Assembly: GCA_026770575.1 (NCBI GenBank)
Contig: MU657309.1
Location: 7,151 to 25,004, forward strand
Length of the DNA stretch: 17,854 bases
Origin: Pelagophyceae sp. CCMP2097
Taxonomy: Eukaryota; Sar; Pelagophyceae
Direction of reading: 5' to 3'
This document shows positions 1-8,800 of the stretch, in pieces. A program made the translations under genes and the position numbers. The notes beneath the pieces were generated by a model, which saw nothing but the letters and a program-made list of their open reading frames with translations, was not told where the DNA came from and ran no database searches. Within the stretch, counting starts at the first letter, position 1, and each line of letters opens with the position of its first letter.

Positions 1-54
1 TTTTTCTTGTCCCACCCTCCACTGCTGTCGCACCCTTCTTTGTGTGTATTTTAG

Positions 55-371
55 GTTCGGGGGCGGCTCTCCAGCGCTGTTCCTCCCTCAAGCCCATAAT
101 CCACCTCTTCGTCAACGGGCCGCAACGGCCAACGGACGGATCACTGCAAGTTCCCCTTCCGTTGGGCTTTGCGGCCCGTTGGCTTAGACTTTCTCCACTT
201 GGTGGACAGCAGCAGTCGTGGGCTCTAATAGCCACGTTAACCGACGAGTCGAGGCTTGCATTTAGAATACTCGCTCGGGCTCAATCCTCGCCGGGACTGC
301 TTGCCTGTCCGGACTTTTTCCTCAAACTATCGCTGACTAACGCGTCTCGGTGTATGAACGCCCTTGAATAG
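55..371 (+). CDS. Possible terminal exon of a gene entering from the left
   Basis: Bases 1-54 look like an intron end: a pyrimidine-rich stretch closing with TGTATTTTAG, then G, which matches the TAG|G acceptors used by the other genes here. After it, one frame (two bases left over from the previous codon) stays open to a stop ending at 371 and begins SGAALQRCSSLKPIIHLFVN. The other two frames close at about 99 and about 192. I do not recognise the protein. No domain is visible and the rest of the gene would be outside the window. It could equally be 3' UTR or non-coding sequence after a chance acceptor. Confidence is low. Confidence 0.2.
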
Positions 372-723
372 GCGTTCTTGAGACTCAAGTTGAGAGGTCG
401 TACCCCCTACTACGGGGGCCCCTTTAAGAGAAGGGGCCTCTAGGAACACCTTTGAGCATCCTCTTGGGACGGGGCGCGGCGCCGCGGGATTCGACCCAAG
501 CGCGGACGCAGCGTCGTATCCCGTCCCCGTCTGACGTAACCACCGATTCAGCCCCCGAGCGGCCTTTTTGCGGCGGCCGCCGCCGCGGGCCCGCACCACC
601 TCCGCAGAGGCCCGACCATTTCAGCGGCCGCCGGCGTGCGTCCAAAGGTGGCGCATGAGTCGCGACTAGTGTCGTGTCCGGTTCCCCCAGACAGAGAGTG
701 TCCAATTTCCAGAGTTGGTCGTG
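372..723. other. Gene-free stretch with hairpins
   Basis: No convincing coding sequence. Two short perfect inverted repeats are visible: a 7-bp stem at 356-362/371-377, and an 8-bp stem GGCCCCTT/AAGGGGCC at 417-424/431-438 with a 6-base loop. A very GC-rich block lies at about 560-600. This is probably the 3' region shared by the minus-strand methyltransferase gene, which stops at 724, and anything on the plus strand to the left. The hairpins could be chance in such GC-rich DNA. Confidence 0.35.
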
Positions 724-3618
724 TTAGTGGAGCGGCTTGCGGTACGTCGACACGACAAAGTCGATTGTGGTCTCGATTTCGTCGATGACGGGCTGCGGGT
801 TTGGTGGCCTTTGGCGGTTCTGCGGGGGGATGACGCCGTGGAGGAATTCAAGATTCGCTTCCTTTAAGTCATACTTCTTCCATTGATGCCGCTTCAACGG
901 CGCCGGCTTAGGCCGCATGTTCACAGAGGGGGGCTCCGGCCGCAACGAGTTGACCTATTGACGCAATCGTAGACTCTCAAAGTCGCATACCCGCGTGGGC
1001 CCCTATGTACGGCCAGCCCGTCTTCGTTTACGGGCACGTTGCGGTGGCCGGCCAGCCCGCCTTTGCCCCCCAAAGGCCTGGGAAACGTCTCGCTTTGAAC
1101 GCTGTCTCCACCACAGATTTTGGTTTTGGTCGTGCGGCAAGTTTCGACGCGGGTTTCGAACGAGTCTGACGTAGCCAGCCATGACCAAAAGATCGTCGCA
1201 CGCCGCGCCCCGAAATGCCTCGCGCGTCGCCTTGCGCACCTAGAAAAAGCGCCTGGAGACGGGAACGCACGGAGAAACGTATGTCGAGGATTCAAAATGA
1301 ATCCCCACAGAGACGCACCACGCTGACGGCCGTCTTCGTCCAGTCCGGCGGCTCCACCACCTCCTCGGGCCGCTTCACCACGGGCTCGTCCCACTCGTCG
1401 TACTCGACGTACGCGTCTTCCTCAGGATCTAATTGGTCGTACTCTTCGTCGTCGTCCAAATAAGTAGCGTACTTTTCTTCATTCAACAGCGCATCTAAAT
1501 GATCCGGCCCGGCGCTCGCCAGCACTAAAGCGCCGCCGGGTCGCAGGACGCGCGCGTACTCTGCGAGGGCGTCGGGGGCGAAGACGCCGACGACGAGGTC
1601 CAAGCTTTCGTCGAAGAACGGGAGCTGCGTCCTACACACATCTTCTTCGAGCAAGATACAAACCCCGCCGGCACCCCGCCGGAACCCCGCCGGCCGTACG
1701 GCGCATCCAGCGAGGCCTCTTTCGGGTCTGGAGACGCCTGCCTCGCGTTTGGGGTGGCTGCGTGATGGCGTCCGCATTCTTCGCCAGACGCCCGTCTTAC
1801 GGCAGCGCGAGGGCGAGGCGGACCTCCTCCTGGGACTGGCGCTTGCCGGCGTAGCGCACGGCGAGGCGAGAGGTGTCGCAGCCCCAGAGGTGCCTGAGGG
1901 ATGGCCGTCCGACGATGCAACGGCAGTCCGCCGTCCGACTCGATTTCCGGATAGGGCTCAAAAGCATCTTCGCAGAATACACTCTTTCGTTGAGCCTCTG
2001 CGGCTGCGCGCTCTGCCCTCCGAGGCCGCGAGGGCCGCGGTCCCGACGGGGAAAGTTTATACGTTCTCCGCTCCACAAAGGTACCGGACGCGGCAAGGCG
2101 CAGCGGCTTTTCGTCAAAAGCGTACACGGAACCCCCCATCGGCTGGCCGTCGTCGTCGTCGTCGCGGAAGCGCTCGCCCAAAGCGCGCAGGTACCTTTGA
2201 TGGACATCGACAGGAGTCGCTCCGACACGTGCCTCGAACACGAAACACTGTCAGACTACCGCGGCTCGGCGGCGCCTCAAAGGAGCAGCCCCGCAGCGCC
2301 GAGGGGCCTCAGGGGCGCCCGCGTCGAGGCCCACAAGGGCCGTCGAGGAGAGACCCGTCTAGCGTCCGTCTAGCGTCCGCCGTACAGGGACACGAGACGA
2401 CGCTTCTGAACGTCGAGGTCCGTAGAGGGTCCGTATAGGGACCGTATAGAGTCCGTATAGGGACCGTAGATGCCCGTATACGCCCGTCGAGGCCCCAGTC
2501 GGCCCGTCGAGCGTTCGTCTGGGCCTGCGGTGTCCTGGGCCCTTTTCGAGGGCCAGATCGAGTGCCCTTCGAGCGTCGCCCGCCCCAGGCCGTCTCGGGA
2601 CCGCGTAGCACCGTATCGGACCGTCGAGGACCAGGGCGAGGACTACGTCGAGGCCCACGCAGAAGGACGGTCCTCGGAGCCGGTCCTCGGAGCCGGTCCT
2701 CGGAGCCGGTGCTCGGGCCCGTTTCGGGTCGCGTCGTCTCGGCCCGCATCTCGGTGTCTCGGGGCCCCGTCGAGGAGCGGCCCGTACGCAGCGTCTCTCG
2801 CCGCAGCAAAGGTCTTGTCTAGGGTCGAGGTCGCTCCCCAGCCCCGTCCTCGGACACTGTCCAGGGACAAGGGCCCTTCCAAGGCCCCCGCGTCGTCGCC
2901 GCGTACCTTCCCGAGCCGCAAAACGGGTCGAGGACGTGTTTTTCTCCGTCTCTGCGCAGTGGGCGGTTCAAATCAAAGGGCTGCTCCTCCAGTGCCGCCG
3001 CTACAGCCTCCACCACGACCGAAGTCTGCTTGGGCCAGTGGCCTCCGTCGAAGAACGCCCGCGTGGCGCGGACGACCTCGTCGCGGTGCGGCACGGGGAC
3101 GATGATCGTCTCCTTGTGGATGCCTAAGGGCTTTATGAACAGCGTCGTTCAGGCCCGTCGAAGGTGGACGCGGGTCGGTGCTGTTCAAAGCGCCGTCGAG
3201 CGGGGTGATGGTGTGCCCCGTGCACTGCAGGATTTTCTTCAGCGGCAAAGACTTCAGCGCCCCGCCGCAGCCTTCGCGCGGGCACCTCCAGGGGACCAAA
3301 AGGTTGTTGTAGTGATTCGCGACGGTGCGCCGCCGGAGCTTTTGGATCTTCTGCCGCTTCTTTTGGACCTACGCCATGGCCTTCTGGGCCGAACCGTCCA
3401 ATCCAAGCCCGGGGAGAAGGGCGTATACGCCGGCCTTCCGCGGGCTCCGCTCCGCGCCCTCCGCCAACCCTCCGCACCGCCTGAGCCGTGTCGCCGTACG
3501 TGCGCAGCCGGCGCTGCGTCAGCTGCGCGGCGAGGCGCGGCGGCGCGCCGTGGAGCGCCGGCGCGCCGCGGGCGAACATAGCCCGAGCAAGGCCCGCGCT
3601 CGCCAGCCGGGCCTGCAT
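724..3618 (-). CDS. RlmA-like SAM-dependent rRNA (guanine-N1) methyltransferase, spliced
   Basis: Model exons (minus): 3618-3478, 3368-3170, 3123-2907, 2194-2126, 1893-1801, 1631-1319, 1239-about 1162, and possibly 954-724; phases agree at every junction. About 446 residues if the last exon belongs. Residues 1-47 are Arg/Ala-rich with almost no acidic residues, like a mitochondrial or plastid presequence. Residues 76-99 give a zinc-ribbon pattern (C76, C81, C96, H99) as in bacterial RlmA. Residues 133-142 (ATRAFFDGGH) match the RlmA signature RRAFLDAGH. SAM motif I is VLDPFCGSG (177-185). Exon 5 supplies WGCDTSRLAVRYAGKR (D215 in the acidic-loop position). Exon 6 supplies LPFFDESLDLVVGVFAP, then ARVLRPGG. 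The known family methylates N1 of a guanine in 23S rRNA; an organellar rRNA target is inference. An Asp/Glu-rich segment (299-336) follows the catalytic core and is unusual. The 3' end is the weakest part: exon 7 might run on to a stop at 1003, and the 954-724 exon (ending TYRKPLH) matches nothing I know. The 712-base intron 2906-2195 carries minisatellites. Confidence 0.8.
2341..2815 (-). repeat. Degenerate minisatellite inside the methyltransferase intron
   Basis: This fills most of intron 2906-2195. Read on the minus (sense) strand, it has repeated TACGGTCCCTA and TACGGACTC words (about 2415-2475 on plus). It also has three tandem copies of a 15-base unit reading GGAGCCGGTCCTC on plus (about 2675-2712), plus scattered GACGGG/TACGGG words. 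The same words reappear at 16360-16630 in the big plus-strand gene. Open frames across it come from the repeat itself. Confidence 0.75.
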
Positions 3619-3925
3619 CGCCGCGCCGGGGTGGTTTCGCGGCTCCGGAGTCTACGCGGTGCGGGTCGGCGTCGCTGCGCGGCGACGTCGCTTCGGCGCG
3701 ACGATCCGCCGACGTCGACGAAGCTTTTTGCGCTTCAGCGATCTGCATCCCCCTATTATAAAAGTACATCACTTAACAGCGACTTGCGATGCGCCGGTCA
3801 CCCCCCCACCCGGCCATTCCCCGCCAGCGCGCCTGCTGGGGGCCCGCAGTGGCATGCGGCCTTTAGCGCCTTTGGAGAGTCGGCTGGTGTTGCAAGGATC
3901 GATGGTACACGTTACGAGCCAAGCG
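3619..3925 (-). promoter_or_regulatory. Spacer and possible promoter of the methyltransferase gene
   Basis: A 307-base gap separates the stop of the CIR1-like gene from the ATG of the methyltransferase gene, both on the minus strand. The only local AT-rich patch is at 3754-3764; on the minus strand it reads CTTTTATAATA, a TATA-like word about 136 bases before the ATG at 3618. An alternative in-frame ATG at 3748 opens a different reading frame that does not lead into the conserved domain, so I preferred 3618. The promoter role is inference. Confidence 0.3.
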
Positions 3926-5374
3926 CTAGTCCGAGTCGGACGAGGAGGAGGAGGAGTCCTTCTTCTTGCGCTTCTTCTTCTCCTTCTTCGCCTTCTTCTT
4001 CGCCTTTTTCAAATCCTTCTTCGCCCGCTTGATGGCCCGCGCGCCGTCGTCGGCCTCGTCAGGCGCATCCAGCTTGTGCAAACGTTTCAGCAAAGCGCGT
4101 TTCTCGCGCGTCGACAGCGTCGAGAGCAGAGCCGCTTCCGCGGAAGAGTCGCCGAGTTGTGGTGGTGGGGCCTCGTCGTCATCGTCTAAAAGATCGTAAG
4201 AGTTGTTCGCTTTCCCGTACCCCGGCGCCACCCCACACCTCGCCGCCTGGTCCAAAGCGCGAGCGGCGACGCTCTTGAGGACGAGCCTCTCCTTTTGCTG
4301 CAGGATGATCTGCGCGGGGACGTCGACGTCGCCCTTTTCTAGAGGGGCTTTTTCTGCCTCGCCCGCCGCGGCCCGCTCCAAACGAGCCTTGCGCGCTTCC
4401 TCATGAGGATTAAAGTCACGCATGGGGCAGTCGCCTGTGGGTTGCGTGGGCAAGCGGCGTGAAACGGGTTCCGCTCTGGGCGAGAGAACCACCTCGGATC
4501 TCTCCCCCTCTGGCGCGCAGGCACGCACGGTCGCTCGCTTGGTGGCCCCACTCGCCGCAGCGCAGGCACTGCACGTTGCGGACGACCTAGTTGCGACGTA
4601 TCGTATCTCTCGTCTTTTATAGGAACTCACCTTGCCGAAAGGCTGTACGTTCAACAGAATGTCTGCCGCGTACGCCCCCTCCAGCGGCGCCCCCGCCAGC
4701 TCCGGAAACCGCGCGATCATCTCGGCGTGCGTCGTGCCGCCATTGCCCGCGCGCTTGCCGGCCTCCTTTGCTAAAGTGGATTGCATAGCTTTAGACTCCT
4801 TGACTTGTTGCCTCTTCTTCATTGAAGCCTCAAAAGCAAGTGCCGCCGCGTCGTGCGCCCCGGGCGCCGCCCTAGAAGAGCGGGTCCTCTGCGACGGACC
4901 GCGACGTGTCACTTTTGACGCGTCGGAGGCATCCGTACGCGCGTCGGACGCCACGCCTCAAAGGCAACTTACTCTACCGCCGCCGCGCTGTCCTCCTTGG
5001 CCAAACCCGGGGGCGCGGCGTACATGAAGTCGATGCGCGGGGCGTCGACGGGGGCCTTTTTACCCTCTACATTTTTGGAGCGCCGTCGAACACGGCCGAA
5101 AGGCCCCATCCACTGTCGTTTCGACCTCACGCACTCTTGAGCTGGTCTGCAAAGTGCTGCGTGTCGACCTCGCGCTGCAGCTCGAGCTGGCGCTCCCTGA
5201 TCTTGGCCTAGAGGGATTATGATAGGTTTTACGATAGGTTTTCCTAGGGGACGTGGGTCTGGCACTCACAGTCTCGGCCTCCACGGCCTGTTCGGCCACC
5301 CAGACGGCGCGCTGGTTCGCGTGCGTCGAAGGGTGCCATGGCTTGTTGTGCAGGAAATTGCCGATGCCGCCCAT
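3926..5374 (-). CDS. CIR1: CIR1-like protein (CIR N-terminal domain plus CCHC zinc knuckle), six exons
   Basis: Exons (minus): 5374-5270, 5207-5135, 5066-4973, 4871-4631, 4586-4529, 4434-3926; every phase agrees and the product is 359 residues. Residues 1-35 (MGGIGNFLHNKPWHP, then VWVAEQ) match the CIR N-terminal domain, which begins MGxxxNFxxxKxxHP and continues VWxAEQ. FMYAAPPG (73-80) matches the FMYEAPPG block of animal CIR1. QPFGK-VVRNVQCLRC leads into a zinc knuckle with C178, C181, H186 and C193, spacing C-x2-C-x4-H-x6-C, followed by PMRDFNP. LLSTLSTREKRALLKRL (from 293) matches the CIR1 block FLKSLTTKQKQKLLRKL. The protein ends in a Lys-rich tract (about 330-349) and a Ser/Asp tail, typical of nuclear RS-like proteins. 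Animal CIR1 links the Notch transcription factor RBPJ to histone deacetylases and also associates with splicing factors. An alga would not be expected to have Notch signalling, so a splicing-linked role is more likely here (inference). Introns are 44-101 bases with GTGAGT, GTGCGT or GTAAGT donors. Confidence 0.92.
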
Positions 5375-5874
5375 CTTAGAAGCTGCGGAGAAGAGCGTGT
5401 GGCGTGGCGGCGCGAAGAGGCGGCCGAACCGGCGCTCGAAGAACCGCAGCGGGCCGCGCGCGTCAAGCAGAGGCAGGACACTCTTGTCTTTGGTACAAGG
5501 ACGCACCGTCTGCGCCCGAGGCGTCGCGAGGGTTTGGAGCCCGCCGAAAGGCGAGTGCCGAGAGACGAGAGCCTCAGGACCGCCCGAGGGACCGAAAGCC
5601 GCAGGCCTCGTCGAGCCGCGGCGCCAAAGGCCAAAGGTCTTCCGTCGCCGAAAGCCCGCATTTGCACAACGCTCGAAAAGCGCTCCGTACGTGGAAAAGG
5701 GGCGTGCCACACGCGACGCAAGGGCGGTCCACCAGGCGATCCTCTCGGCGCACCGGTGCGTCCGCCGTCGTCGGCGGCGCGGCCTCGTCGTTTTTGTGTA
5801 TGCTTCGATTCGGAGGGGTGGCAACCTTTCTCGAAGGTTGAACCCGGAGGAATCCATCTCAATAGGAATCCAAC
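5375..5874. promoter_or_regulatory. Divergent promoter region between CIR1-like and PH-C2 genes
   Basis: The 500 bases between the two divergent ATGs (5374 minus, 5875 plus) must hold both 5' UTRs and promoters. No TATA box is evident. Long open frames cross it on both strands, including one in frame with the CIR1-like ATG, but these are expected in GC-rich DNA. The CIR family normally starts at the MG-x-x-x-NF motif, so the ATG at 5374 was kept. TTCTAAG directly before that ATG could be a 5' UTR intron acceptor. A perfect 7-bp stem-loop (CAACCTT 5822-5828, AAGGTTG 5834-5840) lies 35 bases before the plus-strand ATG. Confidence 0.5.
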
Positions 5875-8800
5875 ATGGACGCCTCCCCAGAGGAGCTCCG
5901 CGCCGCCGCCAAGGTGCCGCTCAACGACCGCACCATCGACTCGGTGCGCAGGAGAGCAACGCGCGGGGGCTTTGGAGGGCACCGATGGGTGCCCGCGTTG
6001 CCATCGTCGGTCCTTTTCGAGCCCCGGGCCGGCGGACCTGCTCTCGACGGAGCGCCGCCTCCAACACGCCTAGTCGACCGGGGGCCCCGCGCGGCGGTGG
6101 ACGCATCGAGGGGGCACTTGAGAAGGGCTGCCTCGCGCGAATCTCCCGCGGCGCCGAAACAGACCTCATCGAAACGGACTTCATCGCCGCCGTAGGTCAT
6201 GTACCGCAAGACGCGCTACGGTGCCTGGAAGGTGCGCTTGCAAAGATGCGTCGAAATGGAGAGTCGACGCGGGAGTCGAAGGCTGAATCCATGCGCGCAT
6301 CGCTCGCTCGAGGCGCAAAAGCCAAGCCTCGCAGGAGCGCTACTTCCGGACGCACCGCCACACGCTGTACTACTACTCGACGGCTGTCAACGAGATCAAG
6401 GCGAATGCGATGAGAGGCCACAGGATGGGCCCGTGAGACGCACTTTTGCAGAGACGCACTTTTGCAGACTTTTAGAGAGGTTATGCCTCGTCTCGCGCCG
6501 CCCGCGACGCGCGCCTAAGGTACAAGTACAAGGCCGTGGGCGCGCCGTCGGAGCGCATTGATTTGCGGTCGAAATGGGCGAGCGTGGCGTTGGAGGCGGA
6601 CGGGCTCACGTTCGCTTTGAAATATGGTCAAGGCGAAAAGCAGAAACTCCTCGAGGCGAAAAGCCGCGTTTTTTTGTGTCCGCGAGATCCAGGATGGCCT
6701 CTACGGCCCCGCAAAAGCCCAGAGGCGGGCCGCAGGAGCGAGACGGTTTTGAGATGGGAAGCGTGATGCGGCCGAGGCGACTCGGGTCGAGGCCCGAGAG
6801 GCGTCCGTTTTTGCGGTGGGGTCCAAAGGCCCCAAAGAAAGGCCCTCGAGATGGCCCCTCGCTGGTCCGAGACGGGCCGCACCGTGTCCTCGACGGGGTC
6901 GCACTGCCCTCGACGGGGCCTGCATTCTCTTCGATGGGGGTTGCACTGTCCTCGACGTTCCCGTGGCCCGTCGACAGAGGCACGCCCCGCACCCCCGCTC
7001 CTAGGTGCGCGCGGAGAGCACCGCTTTGGCGTCGGAGTGGGTGTCGACTTTGCGGGCGATTATTCTTGCGGAGAAGGCGAAGCGCAAGGAAATCGGCCGG
7101 CTTACAATCTCGGTCATCGGCGGCTACGTCATCGGCGATCTTTTAACACCCGAAGGCGGCCAGAATCTGGAGCTGCAGGCGTCGTACGACGGTTTCGAAG
7201 AAGTTTCGAAGGCGTCGCGGCTGGCGAGGTTGAAGGAGGATGTGGCGTATGAAAACGTAGACTTGTCAGAAGAGGGAGTTTACGCGTTGGAAGATTTGCA
7301 GTTGGAAGCCTCCTTCTCAGTCTTCCAGTCGCACTCGTCCGTCTCTTTGAGACTGCGGCAGACGAACGCGCCAACCGGGCGGAAGAAGCGCAGCACGGTG
7401 CGCCCCTCGGGCGGGGCGGCCGCACTTGCGCCCCTCGGGCGGGGCGGCCGCACTGAGACCACAGAGGCTTTTTCGAGACTCGGCCGGCGCCGTCGGCGGG
7501 CTGAAAGGCCGCGGCGAGAGCTCGGTGCTTCGAGTACAAAGGTCGAGTACAAATGTATAGAATCGCATCGTAAATAGGTCGCCGGGCGCGCCCTCGAGCT
7601 GTACAGCGGCTCCGCTTCCGACTCGGATTCTCACAGTGTTCGGAGAATGGCGCTGTACGAGCTGCAGTCGGATGCCGTGGCGGATTTGGCGACGTCTTTT
7701 GGGAGTGCGGCGGTGCGTCAAAAGATTGCCTCTCTATCGCGCCCGTTGCCGAACGGGCCTCTCTCTGCGCGTCCGTTGCCGAAGGGGCGTCTCTCACGCC
7801 TGCCCCTTGTGCGGCCCGAGGAGCCCGGACGTCTCGCAAGGCCAGCGCGCCGCCTCTGGCCGCGTGGAGCCGAGGAGAGGGTGTTATTTTCATTTCGACC
7901 GCGTCATCTGTCATCTGAAATCCTAGGCCGCCTCGGCAGTTCAGCGCGCTTCGATTTCCGCTTTGGACGGCGACTGCTCCGCGGCGCAGGCGTGGCCGCC
8001 CGCGGCGCCGGACGGGGCGGTGGCGCAGAGCGGGTACAAGTGGCTCGCATTGTTTGAAAAAGATGTGCGGGACCGGCGTCGCGTTGGGAAATCTCACTGC
8101 GGTTTGTGCCACGGTGCCCTTGTCATTCTTGCCAAGGAGACGTTGTCAATGGGACCTTGCCACAGGGCCCCTCGTCACGGGAATCTTGTCTTTGAACTTT
8201 GTATTGGTGACCTTGGCACGGTGACCTTGGCACGGGGACCTTGGCACGGGGACCTTGTCACGGGGACCTTGGCACAGCGTTCTTGGCACAGCGTTCTTGG
8301 CACAGCGTTCTTGTCACGGAGAGACGTTGTCGCAGAGACGTTGTCGCAGGGACCTTGCCACGGGCACCTCGTCAAAGCGACGTCGTTCTCGCGACGTCGT
8401 CAAAGGGACCTCCCCGCGGGGTTCACGGGGACCTTTTTGCAGGCATCTTGTCACGGGGACCTTGAAAGAGGAACCTTGAAACGGGACCCTTGAAACGGGA
8501 CCTTTTCACGGGAACCTTGCCGCGGGACATCATGTTCTTGTCGCAGGGACATTTCAACCTTGTCGCGGGGACGTGTCTCGGTTGCCGTAGAGTTCTCATC
8601 ACTTTGTCACTGAGACGTCGGCACAGGGACCTTTGCACAGGGTCCTTGGCATCGGGACCTTGTCACGGGGACCTCGGCACGCGACATTTGTCACTGGGTT
8701 CTCTTGTCGAAGAGACGTTGGTCGTTGGGTTTGCGGGACGCTGGGCCCGACGAAAGAACAGACGATGGAACCTACGATGGCTCCCGATGGCGGTCCCGAG

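Noticed and set aside
1525..2241. A single 238-codon minus-strand frame containing VYAFDEKPLRLAA, which looks like a methyltransferase motif
   Set aside because: Splicing at GTACGC (2125) to the acceptor at 1894 instead gives WGCDTSRLAVRYAGKR, a far better family match in the expected place; the longer frame is intron read-through.
2309..2809. Arg/Gly/Pro-rich frames on both strands in the methyltransferase intron
   Set aside because: They come from repeat-derived sequence between two well-matched exons.
5060..5857. A long minus-strand frame extending upstream of the CIR1-like start
   Set aside because: The family begins with the MG-x-x-x-NF motif at 5374, and the upstream part is Arg/Pro-rich without conservation.
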